This document shows positions 26,217-35,773 of a stretch of 64,000 nucleotides of DNA, in pieces. A program made the position numbers and the translations under genes. Below the pieces are notes generated by a model. The model worked only from the letters and a program-made list of their open reading frames with translations. It searched no databases and was not told the DNA's origin. Position 1 is the first letter of the stretch; each line of letters starts with the position of its first letter. Source of the DNA: Dictyobacter formicarum (lineage in GTDB: Bacteria > Chloroflexota > Ktedonobacteria > Ktedonobacterales > Ktedonobacteraceae); assembly GCF_016587435.1 (NCBI RefSeq), contig NZ_BNJJ01000016.1, positions 124,001 to 188,000 on the forward strand. Reading direction: 5' to 3'.

Positions 26217-28460
26217 ATGAAATGCGAACGTTGTCAGAAGAATCCTGCCCGCGTACGTGTGGAACAGATGATAGATGGTCGCCGTGAGTCCCACTTCCTA
26301 TGTCAGTCCTGTGTTGATGAGATGATGAATGCGATCGGTCAACTCGGCGATATAGATGGACAGGGTACGACAGGTGCTCCCTTTGGTTTTGCTGCTAATA
26401 ATAACAATAAATTTTCCGCTAATTCTGGAAATTTGAATACCGCGACTGCTGAGCGTCAGAACAAGAAGCATAGCAAGACGCCGACACTGGACCAATACGG
26501 TCGGGACCTGACTGAGGAAGCGGCAGAGGGTAAACTGGACCCTGCGGCCGGGCGTGAGCGTGAGTTGCGTCGCTTGATTACGGTTCTGGGGCGCCGCCAG
26601 AAGAATAATCCTGTTTTGATTGGTGAGCCTGGTGTGGGTAAGACGGCGATCGTCGAGGGGCTGGCGCGCAAAATTCATGCCAATGATGTGCCTGCTACCC
26701 TGCGTGGTAAACGTATCGTCTCCCTCAATATTGGTGGTATGGTGGCGGGCGCGATGTTCCGTGGCCAGTTTGAGCAGCGTATCAAATCGATCCTGGAAGA
26801 ATTACGCCAGGCACCTGAAGTGATCGTCTTTATTGATGAATTGCACACTGTGGTAGGAGCTGGCGCTGCCGAAGGCGCGGTTGGCGCGGCAGACATGATC
26901 AAGCCGGCCCTGGCCCGTGGTGAGCTACGTTGTATCGGTGCCACCACCCTGGACGAATATCGCAAGCACGTCGAGAAGGATGCCGCCCTGGAGCGCCGCT
27001 TCCAGCCCATCCTGGTCGATGAACCTACCATTGAAGAAGCGGTGGCGATGTTGCGCATCGTACGCCCTAATTATGAAGCGCACCACGGCGTATCGATTAC
27101 CGATGAGGCCATTGATGCTGCCGTCAAGCTATCTGATCGCTACATCAATGATCGCTTCCTGCCGGATAAGGCCATCGACGTGATGGACGAAGCCGGGTCG
27201 GCCCTGCGTTTAGAGGCCACCGAAAAAGGTATTATTAGCCCAACCACGATCTCGGACCTTGAAAAAGAGTTGGCCGACATTCAGGCGCAGAAAGAAGCGG
27301 CCGCCAACGCTGAAGATTATGAGCGGGCAGCCATGATGCGCCAGCAGGAATTGCTGGTACTGGGCAACCTGGATCGAGCGCGTTCCGACAAGAACAATAA
27401 GGTCTCCCTGATCGTAACTCCCGAGCATATTGCCCGCGTAGTTGAGACCTGGACGAGCGTACCGGTCAGCCAGATGTTGGAGAGTGAGCGCCAGAATCTG
27501 CGCACACTAGAGAAAGATCTGCGCAGACGCGTGATCGGCCAGGACGAAGCCATCAGTGCGGTAGCGCGTGCTATTCGCCGCTCACGAGCTGGCCTGAAAG
27601 ATCCTCGCCGTCCGATTGGCTCCTTCCTCTTCCTGGGTCCGACCGGCGTCGGTAAAACCGAGCTGGCCAGATCCCTGGCTGCAGAACTGTTCGGAGGCGA
27701 AGATAACCTGATTCGGCTAGATATGTCGGAATATATGGAGCCCCACACCGTCTCGCGGCTGTTCGGAAGCCCTCCAGGGTATGTCGGTCACGACGAGGGA
27801 GGCCAGCTCACCGAACAAGTACGCCGCCGTCCGTACAGTGTGATCCTGCTGGATGAGGTAGAAAAAGCCCATCCCGAGGTCTTCAACTCCTTGCTACAGA
27901 TCATGGATGATGGCCGTCTGACCGACGGACAGGGGCGCACGGTAGACTTCAAGAATACCGTGGTGATCATGACCAGTAACGCTGGTAGCGCGGATCTGCG
28001 CCGGGCCGTGAACATGGGCTTTGTGTATAAAAAAGGCGACGAAGCTCGCGAAGAACAGCACGAAGCAATGCGCTCAAAGGCGATGGAAGGGCTCAAAAAG
28101 GTCTTCCGCCCAGAGTTCATCAACCGTATTGATCAGGTCGTGGTCTTCCATTCTCTGGGCAAAGACGAACTGTATCAGATTGTGGATATGCTCCTCAATC
28201 AGGTACGTGGTCGCCTGGCCGAGCAGCACATCGAGCTGGTAATCAGCGACGAGGTGCGCGACTTCCTGTTACAGGAAGGCTTCGACGAAGAATATGGGGC
28301 GCGCCCACTGCGCCGCGCCATCCAGACCTATGTCGATGACGCCTTGGCCGATGCTTTGCTGGCCAATACCATCACCAGTGGGCAGGCTGCCATGTTAACG
28401 ATGGTTGATGGCAAAATTGTCGTCGAAGCACAGGAACATGTACGCGTCCAGAATCTCTAA
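26217..28460 (+). CDS. clpE: ClpE/ClpC-type AAA+ chaperone (ClpP partner)
   Basis: 747 aa from the ATG at 26217 (GAGGAG 10 nt upstream). The N-terminus is a zinc finger (C3, C6, C29, C32) as in ClpE rather than the double Clp-N domain of ClpC. AAA-1 has Walker A GEPGVGKT (136-143) and VIVFIDELH; a UVR-like coiled segment lies at about 352-378; AAA-2 has GPTGVGKT (474-481) and ends with the D2-small domain. NMGFVYK probably is the loop that docks ClpP. It unfolds substrates for ClpP proteolysis. Two upstream CIRCE-like sites imply HrcA heat-shock control. The gene symbol is given on the zinc finger; ClpC with a lost N domain is the alternative. Confidence 0.9.
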   Translation: MKCERCQKNPARVRVEQMIDGRRESHFLCQSCVDEMMNAIGQLGDIDGQGTTGAPFGFAANNNNKFSANSGNLNTATAERQNKKHSKTPTLDQYGRDLTEEAAEGKLDPAAGRERELRRLITVLGRRQKNNPVLIGEPGVGKTAIVEGLARKIHANDVPATLRGKRIVSLNIGGMVAGAMFRGQFEQRIKSILEELRQAPEVIVFIDELHTVVGAGAAEGAVGAADMIKPALARGELRCIGATTLDEYRKHVEKDAALERRFQPILVDEPTIEEAVAMLRIVRPNYEAHHGVSITDEAIDAAVKLSDRYINDRFLPDKAIDVMDEAGSALRLEATEKGIISPTTISDLEKELADIQAQKEAAANAEDYERAAMMRQQELLVLGNLDRARSDKNNKVSLIVTPEHIARVVETWTSVPVSQMLESERQNLRTLEKDLRRRVIGQDEAISAVARAIRRSRAGLKDPRRPIGSFLFLGPTGVGKTELARSLAAELFGGEDNLIRLDMSEYMEPHTVSRLFGSPPGYVGHDEGGQLTEQVRRRPYSVILLDEVEKAHPEVFNSLLQIMDDGRLTDGQGRTVDFKNTVVIMTSNAGSADLRRAVNMGFVYKKGDEAREEQHEAMRSKAMEGLKKVFRPEFINRIDQVVVFHSLGKDELYQIVDMLLNQVRGRLAEQHIELVISDEVRDFLLQEGFDEEYGARPLRRAIQTYVDDALADALLANTITSGQAAMLTMVDGKIVVEAQEHVRVQNL

Positions 28461-28499
28461 ATAGGCACAAACTATACAGATACTGTTATAGTGAAGCTC

Positions 28500-28536
28500 A
28501 AAAAAGCGATGAGACTAAAAAACTCATCGCTTTTTT
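28500..28536 (+). terminator. Rho-independent terminator after clpE
   Basis: Stem AGCGATGAG/CTCATCGCT (28505-28513, 28523-28531) flanked by an A run and followed by six T. The rest of the gap to 28843 shows no further feature beyond the ribosome site AAGGAG at 28821. Confidence 0.85.
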
Positions 28537-28843
28537 ATTGTGCTAATAGTGGCAACCCATTTGGTGGTGGCACATCTATTTGGTACGATCAATCGTGTAA
28601 AATACTAGAGCTTTGATCAATATTGAGCTATACCCTTGATTTTTGGCGCTGCACAAATGTGGCGTAGCCGCCAGCGCTAGTGGACTCCAGTGAGAATGAA
28701 CGAACTGTTTTCATTGCGTGCAGATTTGATGACAGTAACGCGATTTACCTTTGAAATTTTTCCAGCTAAACAGGATATGTTAAGGAAAGGGGGTGTGGGA
28801 AAGCGATTCAGTGAAAAAATAAGGAGCGATTGGTGTAATAACG

Positions 28844-30403
28844 ATGGAAAATAAAGATACTATTGCTTTTGGAAATGTGTGGAACCCTATGGGTAAGCAA
28901 AGTGAGAAGAAGCAGGTTGTGCCCTGGAAACAAGAGCATGAAATGCCTTATCAGATGTTATTTGAACAGTCCGCATTGGGCATTATCGCGCTCAGTGCTG
29001 GTGGCCGCTGGTTACAGACAAATGGGACGTTTTGCCAGATGCTCGGCTACAGTCGCAGAGAATTATGGCAACAGGCCTTTCCGCGTATTATTTATGCCGA
29101 GGATCGCGCTGCCTGCCTGGATCTGTTTCATCGTATCGTAACCGGAGATATTGCCACAGCCAGTATCGTAATGCGTTATCTGAAGCGAGATGGGACACCA
29201 TTGCGCGTGAAAACTACCTTTTCCGCATCGGGCCAGAGGGCGAGTCGGCACTATGCCGTACTGGGTTTCGTTGAAGCTATCGAAGATAGCCAGCCAGCGG
29301 AAAAACCTTCTACCATGGCCATTTATGCGCTCCCCACACCTGCTAAAGACGAGCCGAACCAGGAAGAGCTTCCAGAGCAAGAGCCATTGTTGTTCGAATC
29401 CTCGTCTCAGCCATCCCAGCTCAAGCCAACAGAAAATTCTCAGCAACAGTTGATGGAGGAACTGGAAAGGCTGGAACTGCTACTTTCAACATCCGCCAGC
29501 CAGTCAGAAATTAGGACCCTCGGTCATGAATTGGCAGTCTTAACGCGTAATGTGTTAGACTATGCGCTAGCTGAACGTGATGATGCATTAGCGCAGGTGA
29601 CAACGCTACGTGAAGCTAGAACGAGAATGGAAGATTTTTTGAGTGTGGCCAGCCATGAGTTGCGCACACCACTAACGACCATCAAGGCCAACACCCAGCT
29701 TGCCATGCGGCGCCTGAAAAGCGTCCTGCAGCGTCCCGAACTGCAGCTAGAAGGCACAGACAGCAAGGTTCGGGCCTCATTAGAGATGCTAGAGCGTGTC
29801 GAACGCCAGATCGGTGTACTTAATCGCCTGGTTGGAGATATGCTGGATGTCTCGCGTATTCAAGGAAATCGCCTGCAAGTGCATATTCACCAGGGGCCCT
29901 GCGATCTACGACCAATTATTGAAGCCGCCGTGCGTGAGCAACACAAAGCGATGCCTGAACGTACTATTAACATACGTTTTCCTGGAGATGAACCCATTCT
30001 GATCATGGTTGATCCAGATCGCCTCCAGCAGGTACTCGATAATTATTTGCTAAACGCGTTAAAATATTCTGAGGCACAGCAGCCGGTCCTGGTGAATGTC
30101 CAGGTTGAACAGGCAGCCGCCACAGGCGGTTCTCAGGTACGAGTTACCGTCCATGATAAGGGGCCAGGTATCGCCCCGGAGGAGCAAGCGCGCATCTGGG
30201 AATGTTTTTATCAGTCGCCAACCATCAAAGTATGCAGTGGATCGGGCGTTGGTATGGGCCTGGGTCTGCATATCAGCCAGACACTTATCGAGAGACAGGG
30301 AGGTCAGGTTGGTGTTGTCAGTGTGATGAACGAAGGATCAGCATTCTGGTTTACCCTGCCTCTGGCGCAGATGGAGGTGGAACAAGCGGCGACTGAGAAC
30401 TAG
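28844..30403 (+). CDS. PAS-domain sensor histidine kinase
   Basis: 519 aa, no membrane segment. A PAS domain occupies about 35-145 (FEQSALGIIALSAGGRWLQ, GYSRRELW, IIYAEDRA). A P/E/Q-rich linker and a helical stretch lead to the dimerisation box SHELRTPLT (H271) and an ATPase domain with N-box (DNYLLNALKYS), G1 (DKGPGI) and G2 (GMGLGL). It should autophosphorylate in the cytoplasm on an unknown cue. The best ribosome site AAGGAG is 17 nt from the ATG, which is long. No response regulator gene is near. The next gene starts 21 bp downstream. Confidence 0.9.
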   Translation: MENKDTIAFGNVWNPMGKQSEKKQVVPWKQEHEMPYQMLFEQSALGIIALSAGGRWLQTNGTFCQMLGYSRRELWQQAFPRIIYAEDRAACLDLFHRIVTGDIATASIVMRYLKRDGTPLRVKTTFSASGQRASRHYAVLGFVEAIEDSQPAEKPSTMAIYALPTPAKDEPNQEELPEQEPLLFESSSQPSQLKPTENSQQQLMEELERLELLLSTSASQSEIRTLGHELAVLTRNVLDYALAERDDALAQVTTLREARTRMEDFLSVASHELRTPLTTIKANTQLAMRRLKSVLQRPELQLEGTDSKVRASLEMLERVERQIGVLNRLVGDMLDVSRIQGNRLQVHIHQGPCDLRPIIEAAVREQHKAMPERTINIRFPGDEPILIMVDPDRLQQVLDNYLLNALKYSEAQQPVLVNVQVEQAAATGGSQVRVTVHDKGPGIAPEEQARIWECFYQSPTIKVCSGSGVGMGLGLHISQTLIERQGGQVGVVSVMNEGSAFWFTLPLAQMEVEQAATEN

Positions 30404-30424
30404 TAACATGTACGAGGAAATCTT

Positions 30425-31408
30425 ATGAAGCTACGTAACTGGCTAACTTTGGGAGGCATCGCGCTCGGTTCCGTTGGGGTAGCAAGCGCCATCAATAGTT
30501 TTCTGCCCCACCCTTTTGTGACGGACCCGCTCTACGAGCGGCAGTCAGAGTCAGTGAGCTTAGCTGCGACCTTGCCCGATATTGATATCGCTTTTCTGCG
30601 CTGTGGCAGTGTAACTGTTCCAGAATGTCTTGCTGTACGTGGCTCATTCTCCCTGACAGCGCGCACCATTGCGTATAGCGCAGTGCTCGTCAAACATCCC
30701 CAGGGAACATTCCTCTATGATACCGGTTTATGTGCAGATATTCCACTGTTTTTAATGGACCAGTCACTCATTTTTTCAAATACGCTGGGACGTTTCCACA
30801 TGGAGCGGCCACTGTGCCAGCACCTGGAAAACCTGCATATGGAGCCAGGGGATCTTGATTTCGTGCTTTTATCCCATCTACATTGGGACCATGTAGCGGG
30901 TATCCCCGATCTGCCCGGTGTACCTTTGCAGCTTAACCGGGTAGAATATGATTTTGCCACTCAGGGACTGCTAGAAAAAAATCAGGGATTGGTACGGCGC
31001 TTATTATCTAATAATCCAGTTAAATTGCTAGATTTTGCAGGACCCGCCTATGAAGGCTTTCGCTGCAGCCATGATGTATTTGGAGATGGGTCGATTATAC
31101 TGGTGCCGTTGCCGGGTCACACACCGGGCCAACTGGGCATGTTTATCAATCGCGCCTATGGTCCGCGTGTCTTCCTCGTTGGAGACGCGGCCTGGATCTC
31201 GGATAACTATATGGTTCCAGCGACCATGCACCCCATACTCTGGTCCATGGTGACCAGCGATGATGCGACGGCTCAGCAGACACTGATCGACCTGCATCAT
31301 TTTGCGCATCGGCACCCTGAAGTAGCAATAATTGGTATGCATGACGCGCAAATGCAAGAAGCATTTATGACCACCGAGCGAAAACGACCCCGTGCACAAA
31401 TAGTGTAA
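30425..31408 (+). CDS. Membrane-associated MBL-fold metallo-hydrolase
   Basis: 327 aa. N-terminal hydrophobic stretch (WLTLGGIALGSVGVASAI) suggests a membrane anchor or signal peptide. The metallo-beta-lactamase signature HLHWDH (151-156) is complete, followed by LPGHTPGQL, VFLVGDAAW and GMHDAQM, giving the usual two-metal site. The layout matches the group annotated as N-acyl-homoserine-lactonase-like, but substrate is not implied by this. It lies between two histidine kinase genes and is probably co-transcribed with the first. Confidence 0.88.
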   Translation: MKLRNWLTLGGIALGSVGVASAINSFLPHPFVTDPLYERQSESVSLAATLPDIDIAFLRCGSVTVPECLAVRGSFSLTARTIAYSAVLVKHPQGTFLYDTGLCADIPLFLMDQSLIFSNTLGRFHMERPLCQHLENLHMEPGDLDFVLLSHLHWDHVAGIPDLPGVPLQLNRVEYDFATQGLLEKNQGLVRRLLSNNPVKLLDFAGPAYEGFRCSHDVFGDGSIILVPLPGHTPGQLGMFINRAYGPRVFLVGDAAWISDNYMVPATMHPILWSMVTSDDATAQQTLIDLHHFAHRHPEVAIIGMHDAQMQEAFMTTERKRPRAQIV

Positions 31409-31538
31409 ATCAACATATCCTGTTCGAGAAGGGGGAAAATAGATCTTCTGCTACTATGAACGTGAAACAGATTTATACAGGAGTATGGACACTTATGTAT
31501 TGCTACCGGTCAGGTTGTAAGAGGGAGTGGGACAAAGC

Positions 31539-32762
31539 ATGAGATTAGCTCATGGTGACATATATACAGATAAGCGGGGCCGACGTTATCGGCGCATGAG
31601 CCTTGAACAGAGATCACGTTTGCGTAAAGATTATATGAGCAGTGTGCCGAAGTGGCGCCACCCGCTGATTGGATATCTGGCAACTATACCTGCCACGATT
31701 ATCGTGCTTCTATGTACGTTGTATGTCACAAAAATATTTGGGCAATTCTTTTTTCCTGGCACTTTTAGCATGGTTGTGATTGTTATGGTGGCTCTGTTCT
31801 GGGGAGCGGGCCCGGCCATCTGGTCAATTTTGCTTAACGCGGCCGTGCTGTATTATTTTTTTGTGCTGCCATTGAATGCTTATAACTATTCAAACTGGCG
31901 CGATGCTCTGCAATTATTACCTTTTGTTGGTTCTGGCCTGGTGATTGCTCTCATTACAGCGCAGCGTGAGCGTGCGCGTTTTCAGGCTATGGAGACCGAA
32001 TTTGAACTGCAATCATATGCCCAGGAGCTAGAAGCGACCAACAAGCGCCTGGAAGATGCTAATCAGATGAAGGATCGTTTCCTCTCGATTGCCTCGCATG
32101 AGTTAAAAACGCCCGTCACCACCATTCGTGGACAGGCCCAATTGATGTTACGCCGCATCTCCAAGCAGAAGAATCTTGAGCACATAGATGGAGTCGCTAC
32201 GGCCCTGGAGCGCATCAACGATCAGACCAGCCGTCTGACTATTTTGATTGACGAACTACTGGATGTCAGTAGTATGCGGGCCGGAAAGGCAGTTTTAAAT
32301 CGGCATCTTTGCAACGTCACCTCTCTCTGTCGCGATGTGGTGGAGGATCAGCGACTGTTGTCCGAGCGAACTATTATTTTGGATGCACCTATCGAGCCCA
32401 TCAGCATCAAGCTCGACGTGGACCGTTTCTCTCAGGTTATGACCAATTTGATCAGCAATGCCATTAAGTATTCACCCGACGACACGCCCGTTGAGGTGAG
32501 CATCAAACCCGGAGTCCACTACGTGCTTTTCGTGGTCCGGGATCATGGTCGCGGTATCGCCAAAGAACAGCAAGAGCATATTTTTGAGGCATTTTACCGC
32601 ACGCCCGACGCCCAATCCTCTGACAAGCGTGGTCTGGGTCTGGGCCTGGCCATCACCAAAGATATCATTGAACGTCACAATGGACGCATCTGGTGCCAAT
32701 CCGAGCCCAGAAAAGGTAGCACCTTCTATGTTGAGCTGCCTTATAGTGAGATAAATGAGTGA
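31539..32762 (+). CDS. Membrane sensor histidine kinase with DUF4118-like region
   Basis: 407 aa from the ATG at 31539; GGGAG lies 11 nt upstream. About four membrane segments between residues 42 and 140 (IGYLATIPATIIVLLCTLYV, MVVIVMVALFWGAGPAIW and on) resemble the KdpD-type DUF4118 sensor module. A coiled coil, then SHELKTPVT (H187), N-box NLISNAIKYS and G boxes DHGRGI and GLGLGLAI. Sensing domain is short, so the cue may be membrane-linked. No cognate response regulator in the window. Confidence 0.9.
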   Translation: MRLAHGDIYTDKRGRRYRRMSLEQRSRLRKDYMSSVPKWRHPLIGYLATIPATIIVLLCTLYVTKIFGQFFFPGTFSMVVIVMVALFWGAGPAIWSILLNAAVLYYFFVLPLNAYNYSNWRDALQLLPFVGSGLVIALITAQRERARFQAMETEFELQSYAQELEATNKRLEDANQMKDRFLSIASHELKTPVTTIRGQAQLMLRRISKQKNLEHIDGVATALERINDQTSRLTILIDELLDVSSMRAGKAVLNRHLCNVTSLCRDVVEDQRLLSERTIILDAPIEPISIKLDVDRFSQVMTNLISNAIKYSPDDTPVEVSIKPGVHYVLFVVRDHGRGIAKEQQEHIFEAFYRTPDAQSSDKRGLGLGLAITKDIIERHNGRIWCQSEPRKGSTFYVELPYSEINE

Positions 32763-32890
32763 GTGTGTAGGATGGGAGGCAACCACCAGGGTAGCTTCCC
32801 ATCTAACGTCCAGCCAGGTTTTTCGCAGGTTTAGCGCTTCTTTGATCGCTGCGCGGGCGTGAATTCAGCAGCGCCCATCAAGGAGCATGT

Positions 32891-34150
32891 CTACAGGTTC
32901 TGGCGGAATGCCTCCAATGAAATGACCTGTTTGCTCAGGCGAGCCTCTTCAGCGGCGAAGGCCATCAGGTGGCTCTGCACCGCGACGTCGGCCGAAGTGC
33001 GTCCCACCTGTACTCCATCCTGCTGTACCAGGCGCACGAAGTCCCGCATCAAGCCAAAGTCTCCACCGCCATGGCCTGTCACGCCTTCTCCGCTGGCCAG
33101 AGTAATGACCTTGCTGGCTTTCGTCGCAAAATCCAGAACCTCAATCTCGCCTTTTTCCATTGCTCCCCGAATCTCACCCATGGTGCCCATGAGCTTGATC
33201 GTGCGTTCACATTTTTCGGTGAAGGCGCACATTGTAAATACTGCAGTAACCTCATTGGCGAATTCTAGATTAACCACCTGGTGATCCACCACATTATTAT
33301 CGCAATGGTAGACGCAGCGGCCATAGGGACCCTCTAATAAGGCCTGGTAGCGCGCCTCCATGCTGTGATCGTCGCTGATGATGCTGGCGGGCCAGCTCGC
33401 GTTCTCTGTCAGATAGTGTCGGGGCGCATAATACAGACAGGTATCGGCCACCGGGCAGCCATCCAGGCAGCGTTCGGGGGCTCCCTCAGGCGCATTGGCG
33501 GCCTTAAAGTGGGTCAGGGTACCGAACGAGGAGATGTTGACGCAATCCGCTCCAGCCAGCCACAGTAAGATATCCATGTCGTGGCAGGACTTGGCCAGGA
33601 TCATCGGACTGGATAGCTGCGAGTTGCGCCAGTTGCCGCGCACATAGCTATGGGCATAATGCCAGTGTGCCACATTCTCATTATGCTGGATGGAGATCAA
33701 CTGGCCAATTTCGCCCTGTTCCAACAATTGCTTGATGGTCGTAAAGAAATTGGTATAGCGTAGTACGTGACAGATTGAAAAGATGCGCCCCTGCTCTTTG
33801 GCGCACTCGCCCATCTCCAGGCACTCGCGCGGATCGGGCGACATTGGCTTCTCCAACAAGACATGATAACCTGCCTGTAGCGCCGCCATCGCCGGTTCAT
33901 AATGCATCTTATCCTGCGTACACACTAGCACCGCATCAGCCACGTCCGGCTGAGCCAATAAATCTCGCCAATCGCTATAGCAGGCAGAATCAGCCAGCCC
34001 ATGCTGCCGCTGAAATTTCTTACGCCGTTCAGGTTTGGCATCCGCCACCGCCACAAACTCTACCTCATGTGGAAACTTCAACGCATAGCGAGCATAGCAA
34101 TCCATACCTCTTTGTCCGGCTCCAATTAAAGCCATCGTTACTTTTCGCAA
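32891..34150 (-). CDS. Gfo/Idh/MocA-family NAD(P)-dependent oxidoreductase
   Basis: 419 aa from a TTG at 34150 with GGAG 7 nt upstream, giving the familiar start MRKVTMALIGAGQRG; the frame extends to an ATG at 34201. Rossmann motif GAGQRG (10-15), and the catalytic EKP (100-102). The C-terminal domain carries a cysteine-rich insert (CLDGCPVADTCLYYAPRHY) that could hold metal and is present in some uncharacterised members. HGGGDFGLMRDFV near the end is typical. Acts on a sugar or cyclitol derivative, unknown. Encoded alone, divergent from the CE2-like esterase. Confidence 0.9.
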   Translation of the reverse strand: MRKVTMALIGAGQRGMDCYARYALKFPHEVEFVAVADAKPERRKKFQRQHGLADSACYSDWRDLLAQPDVADAVLVCTQDKMHYEPAMAALQAGYHVLLEKPMSPDPRECLEMGECAKEQGRIFSICHVLRYTNFFTTIKQLLEQGEIGQLISIQHNENVAHWHYAHSYVRGNWRNSQLSSPMILAKSCHDMDILLWLAGADCVNISSFGTLTHFKAANAPEGAPERCLDGCPVADTCLYYAPRHYLTENASWPASIISDDHSMEARYQALLEGPYGRCVYHCDNNVVDHQVVNLEFANEVTAVFTMCAFTEKCERTIKLMGTMGEIRGAMEKGEIEVLDFATKASKVITLASGEGVTGHGGGDFGLMRDFVRLVQQDGVQVGRTSADVAVQSHLMAFAAEEARLSKQVISLEAFRQNL

Positions 34151-34433
34151 GGTTAGACTCCATTCCTCATATAGACGGATCCGCCTCCTACGTTTTATCA
34201 TACTATAAATAGTAGACGTTTTCTCTGCCTCAGATCTGACAGGAAATCACATCAATTGACACCCAATGAAGGATAGCAATTTAAGCAAGATTCTGCGCTG
34301 GCATAGATAATTTTGGGCGTGTGTAATGGACTGTCGGTTTCTGCATTTTCTAGACCATTTACATGTATAGGCGTAGAGGATAATATAATAGAGAGAAGAG
34401 CGTGCGCTTAGAGCAAAGCGGAGGTTGATATTG

Positions 34434-35501
34434 ATGGGGTCAATGAGACGTTATGCGATCGTAGGGATTGTTATGGCGGCCCTGTTACTGGCGACCGCGT
34501 ACACGTTCTATGCCTGGCCGTGGCTGCATCCCAGGGAGCCGCTGGTGAATTTGCTATCGGTGCAAGTATCTCCAGTTAATACAGATATCAAGTATTATGG
34601 GCGCTGGGATATGATGAATCGCCATGAATATGTGAGCTACTGGGGCGGTGCTTACTTAAAGACGGCCTTTAGTGGACGTCACGTGGAGCTGCGCCTGGGA
34701 GAGGCAGCCAATGTCTTTGTTAGCATTGATAGAGGACCCGACGTGCTCTATCACGGGACAAAAGGCGTGCTAAATCTGACTCCGCTGGCGCTGCTGAACG
34801 GCGATCACTCTCTACGCGTAACTACAGGCTCGGAGTGGACAAGTATCCACTTCCAGGGGCTGATTCTGGATACGGGAGCCAGAATCCTTTCTCCTCAGGT
34901 CTCGCCAGAAGTGATCGAGTTTATTGGAGACTCAATCACGGCCGGCTATTCCGATAAAATGAATGACCTCTCCAGCTATGCCTGGCTGACAGCTGAACAA
35001 TTAGGGGCTGAGCATGTGCAGATTGCTACTTCGGGCATCTGCCTGAGTTCAATGGTACCATCCTGCGCAGGCATGAATACCCAATATTTTAAGTTGCAGA
35101 CACTGCAGTATCCCGACTCGCCACTATGGGATACCAGGCGTTTCATACCGAATGTGCTGGTCATAAACCTGGGCACCAATGATTATAACCATGGACAATC
35201 GGCGTCGGCCTTTGAGCTATCCTACCTGGCATTCATTCAGAACCTGCGGCAGCACTATCCCAACACACCCATCTATGTGCTCAGAACGTTCTCTGGTTAT
35301 ATGGAATTGCCGACGCGGGCGGCGGTCGATATACTCAACGCATCGGGCGATCATAACGTCTTTTATATCGACACCACTGGCTGGTTGACCCCTGGTTCTT
35401 CAGATTTTTCCAACCGCCTTCACCCCAGCGATAGTGGACAGAGGAAGGTTGCGTTCCATCTAGCTGCCATATTGAGGCACCGCCACTCAGGAGAAGTATA
35501 A
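34434..35501 (+). CDS. Membrane-anchored SGNH esterase of CE2-like architecture
   Basis: 355 aa from the ATG at 34434 (GGAGG 9 nt upstream). An N-terminal membrane helix (AIVGIVMAALLLATAYTFYA) is followed by a beta-sandwich region (about 35-155) and an SGNH hydrolase domain with nucleophile S167 in IGDSITAGY, NLGTNDYNHG, and H330 in NRLHPSD. The jelly-roll plus SGNH order is that of carbohydrate esterase family 2, which deacetylates glycans with a Ser-His dyad; here N occupies the place of the usual Asp three residues before His, as in a dyad enzyme. It probably works outside the cell. Confidence 0.85.
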   Translation: MGSMRRYAIVGIVMAALLLATAYTFYAWPWLHPREPLVNLLSVQVSPVNTDIKYYGRWDMMNRHEYVSYWGGAYLKTAFSGRHVELRLGEAANVFVSIDRGPDVLYHGTKGVLNLTPLALLNGDHSLRVTTGSEWTSIHFQGLILDTGARILSPQVSPEVIEFIGDSITAGYSDKMNDLSSYAWLTAEQLGAEHVQIATSGICLSSMVPSCAGMNTQYFKLQTLQYPDSPLWDTRRFIPNVLVINLGTNDYNHGQSASAFELSYLAFIQNLRQHYPNTPIYVLRTFSGYMELPTRAAVDILNASGDHNVFYIDTTGWLTPGSSDFSNRLHPSDSGQRKVAFHLAAILRHRHSGEV

Positions 35502-35572
35502 AAAATATACAAAGCAAGCTTTGAATGTATCAGGCTGGCGAGCCTGGGGAGCGCTGACGCCCCCAATCTCTT

Positions 35573-35627
35573 TTTTTATGTTGGTGCAAAAAGTGCGCTG
35601 TGCGCACTTTTTGCACCAACATAAAAA
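35573..35627. terminator. 26-bp perfect palindrome, bidirectional terminator
   Basis: Arms 35573-35598 and 35602-35627 are exact complements with a 3-nt loop; each begins or ends with a run of five T or A, so transcripts from both strands meet a stem followed by T. It sits between the esterase and the polymerase gene. A less perfect outer pair (GCGCTGACGCCCCC and AGCGTCAGGGGC) surrounds it. Confidence 0.75.
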
Positions 35628-35773
35628 CCTCTTTTGAGCGCCGCAGGAGCGTAGCGTCAGGGGCTGAAGGCATGAGAAAGGGACTGTTGAAGGCTTGTTA
35701 TTCATAGCTAACTCATGTTATGATTAGAACAAACGTTTTCTTCGCAAGATAGACCAGGAGCGCACATTCAGCT

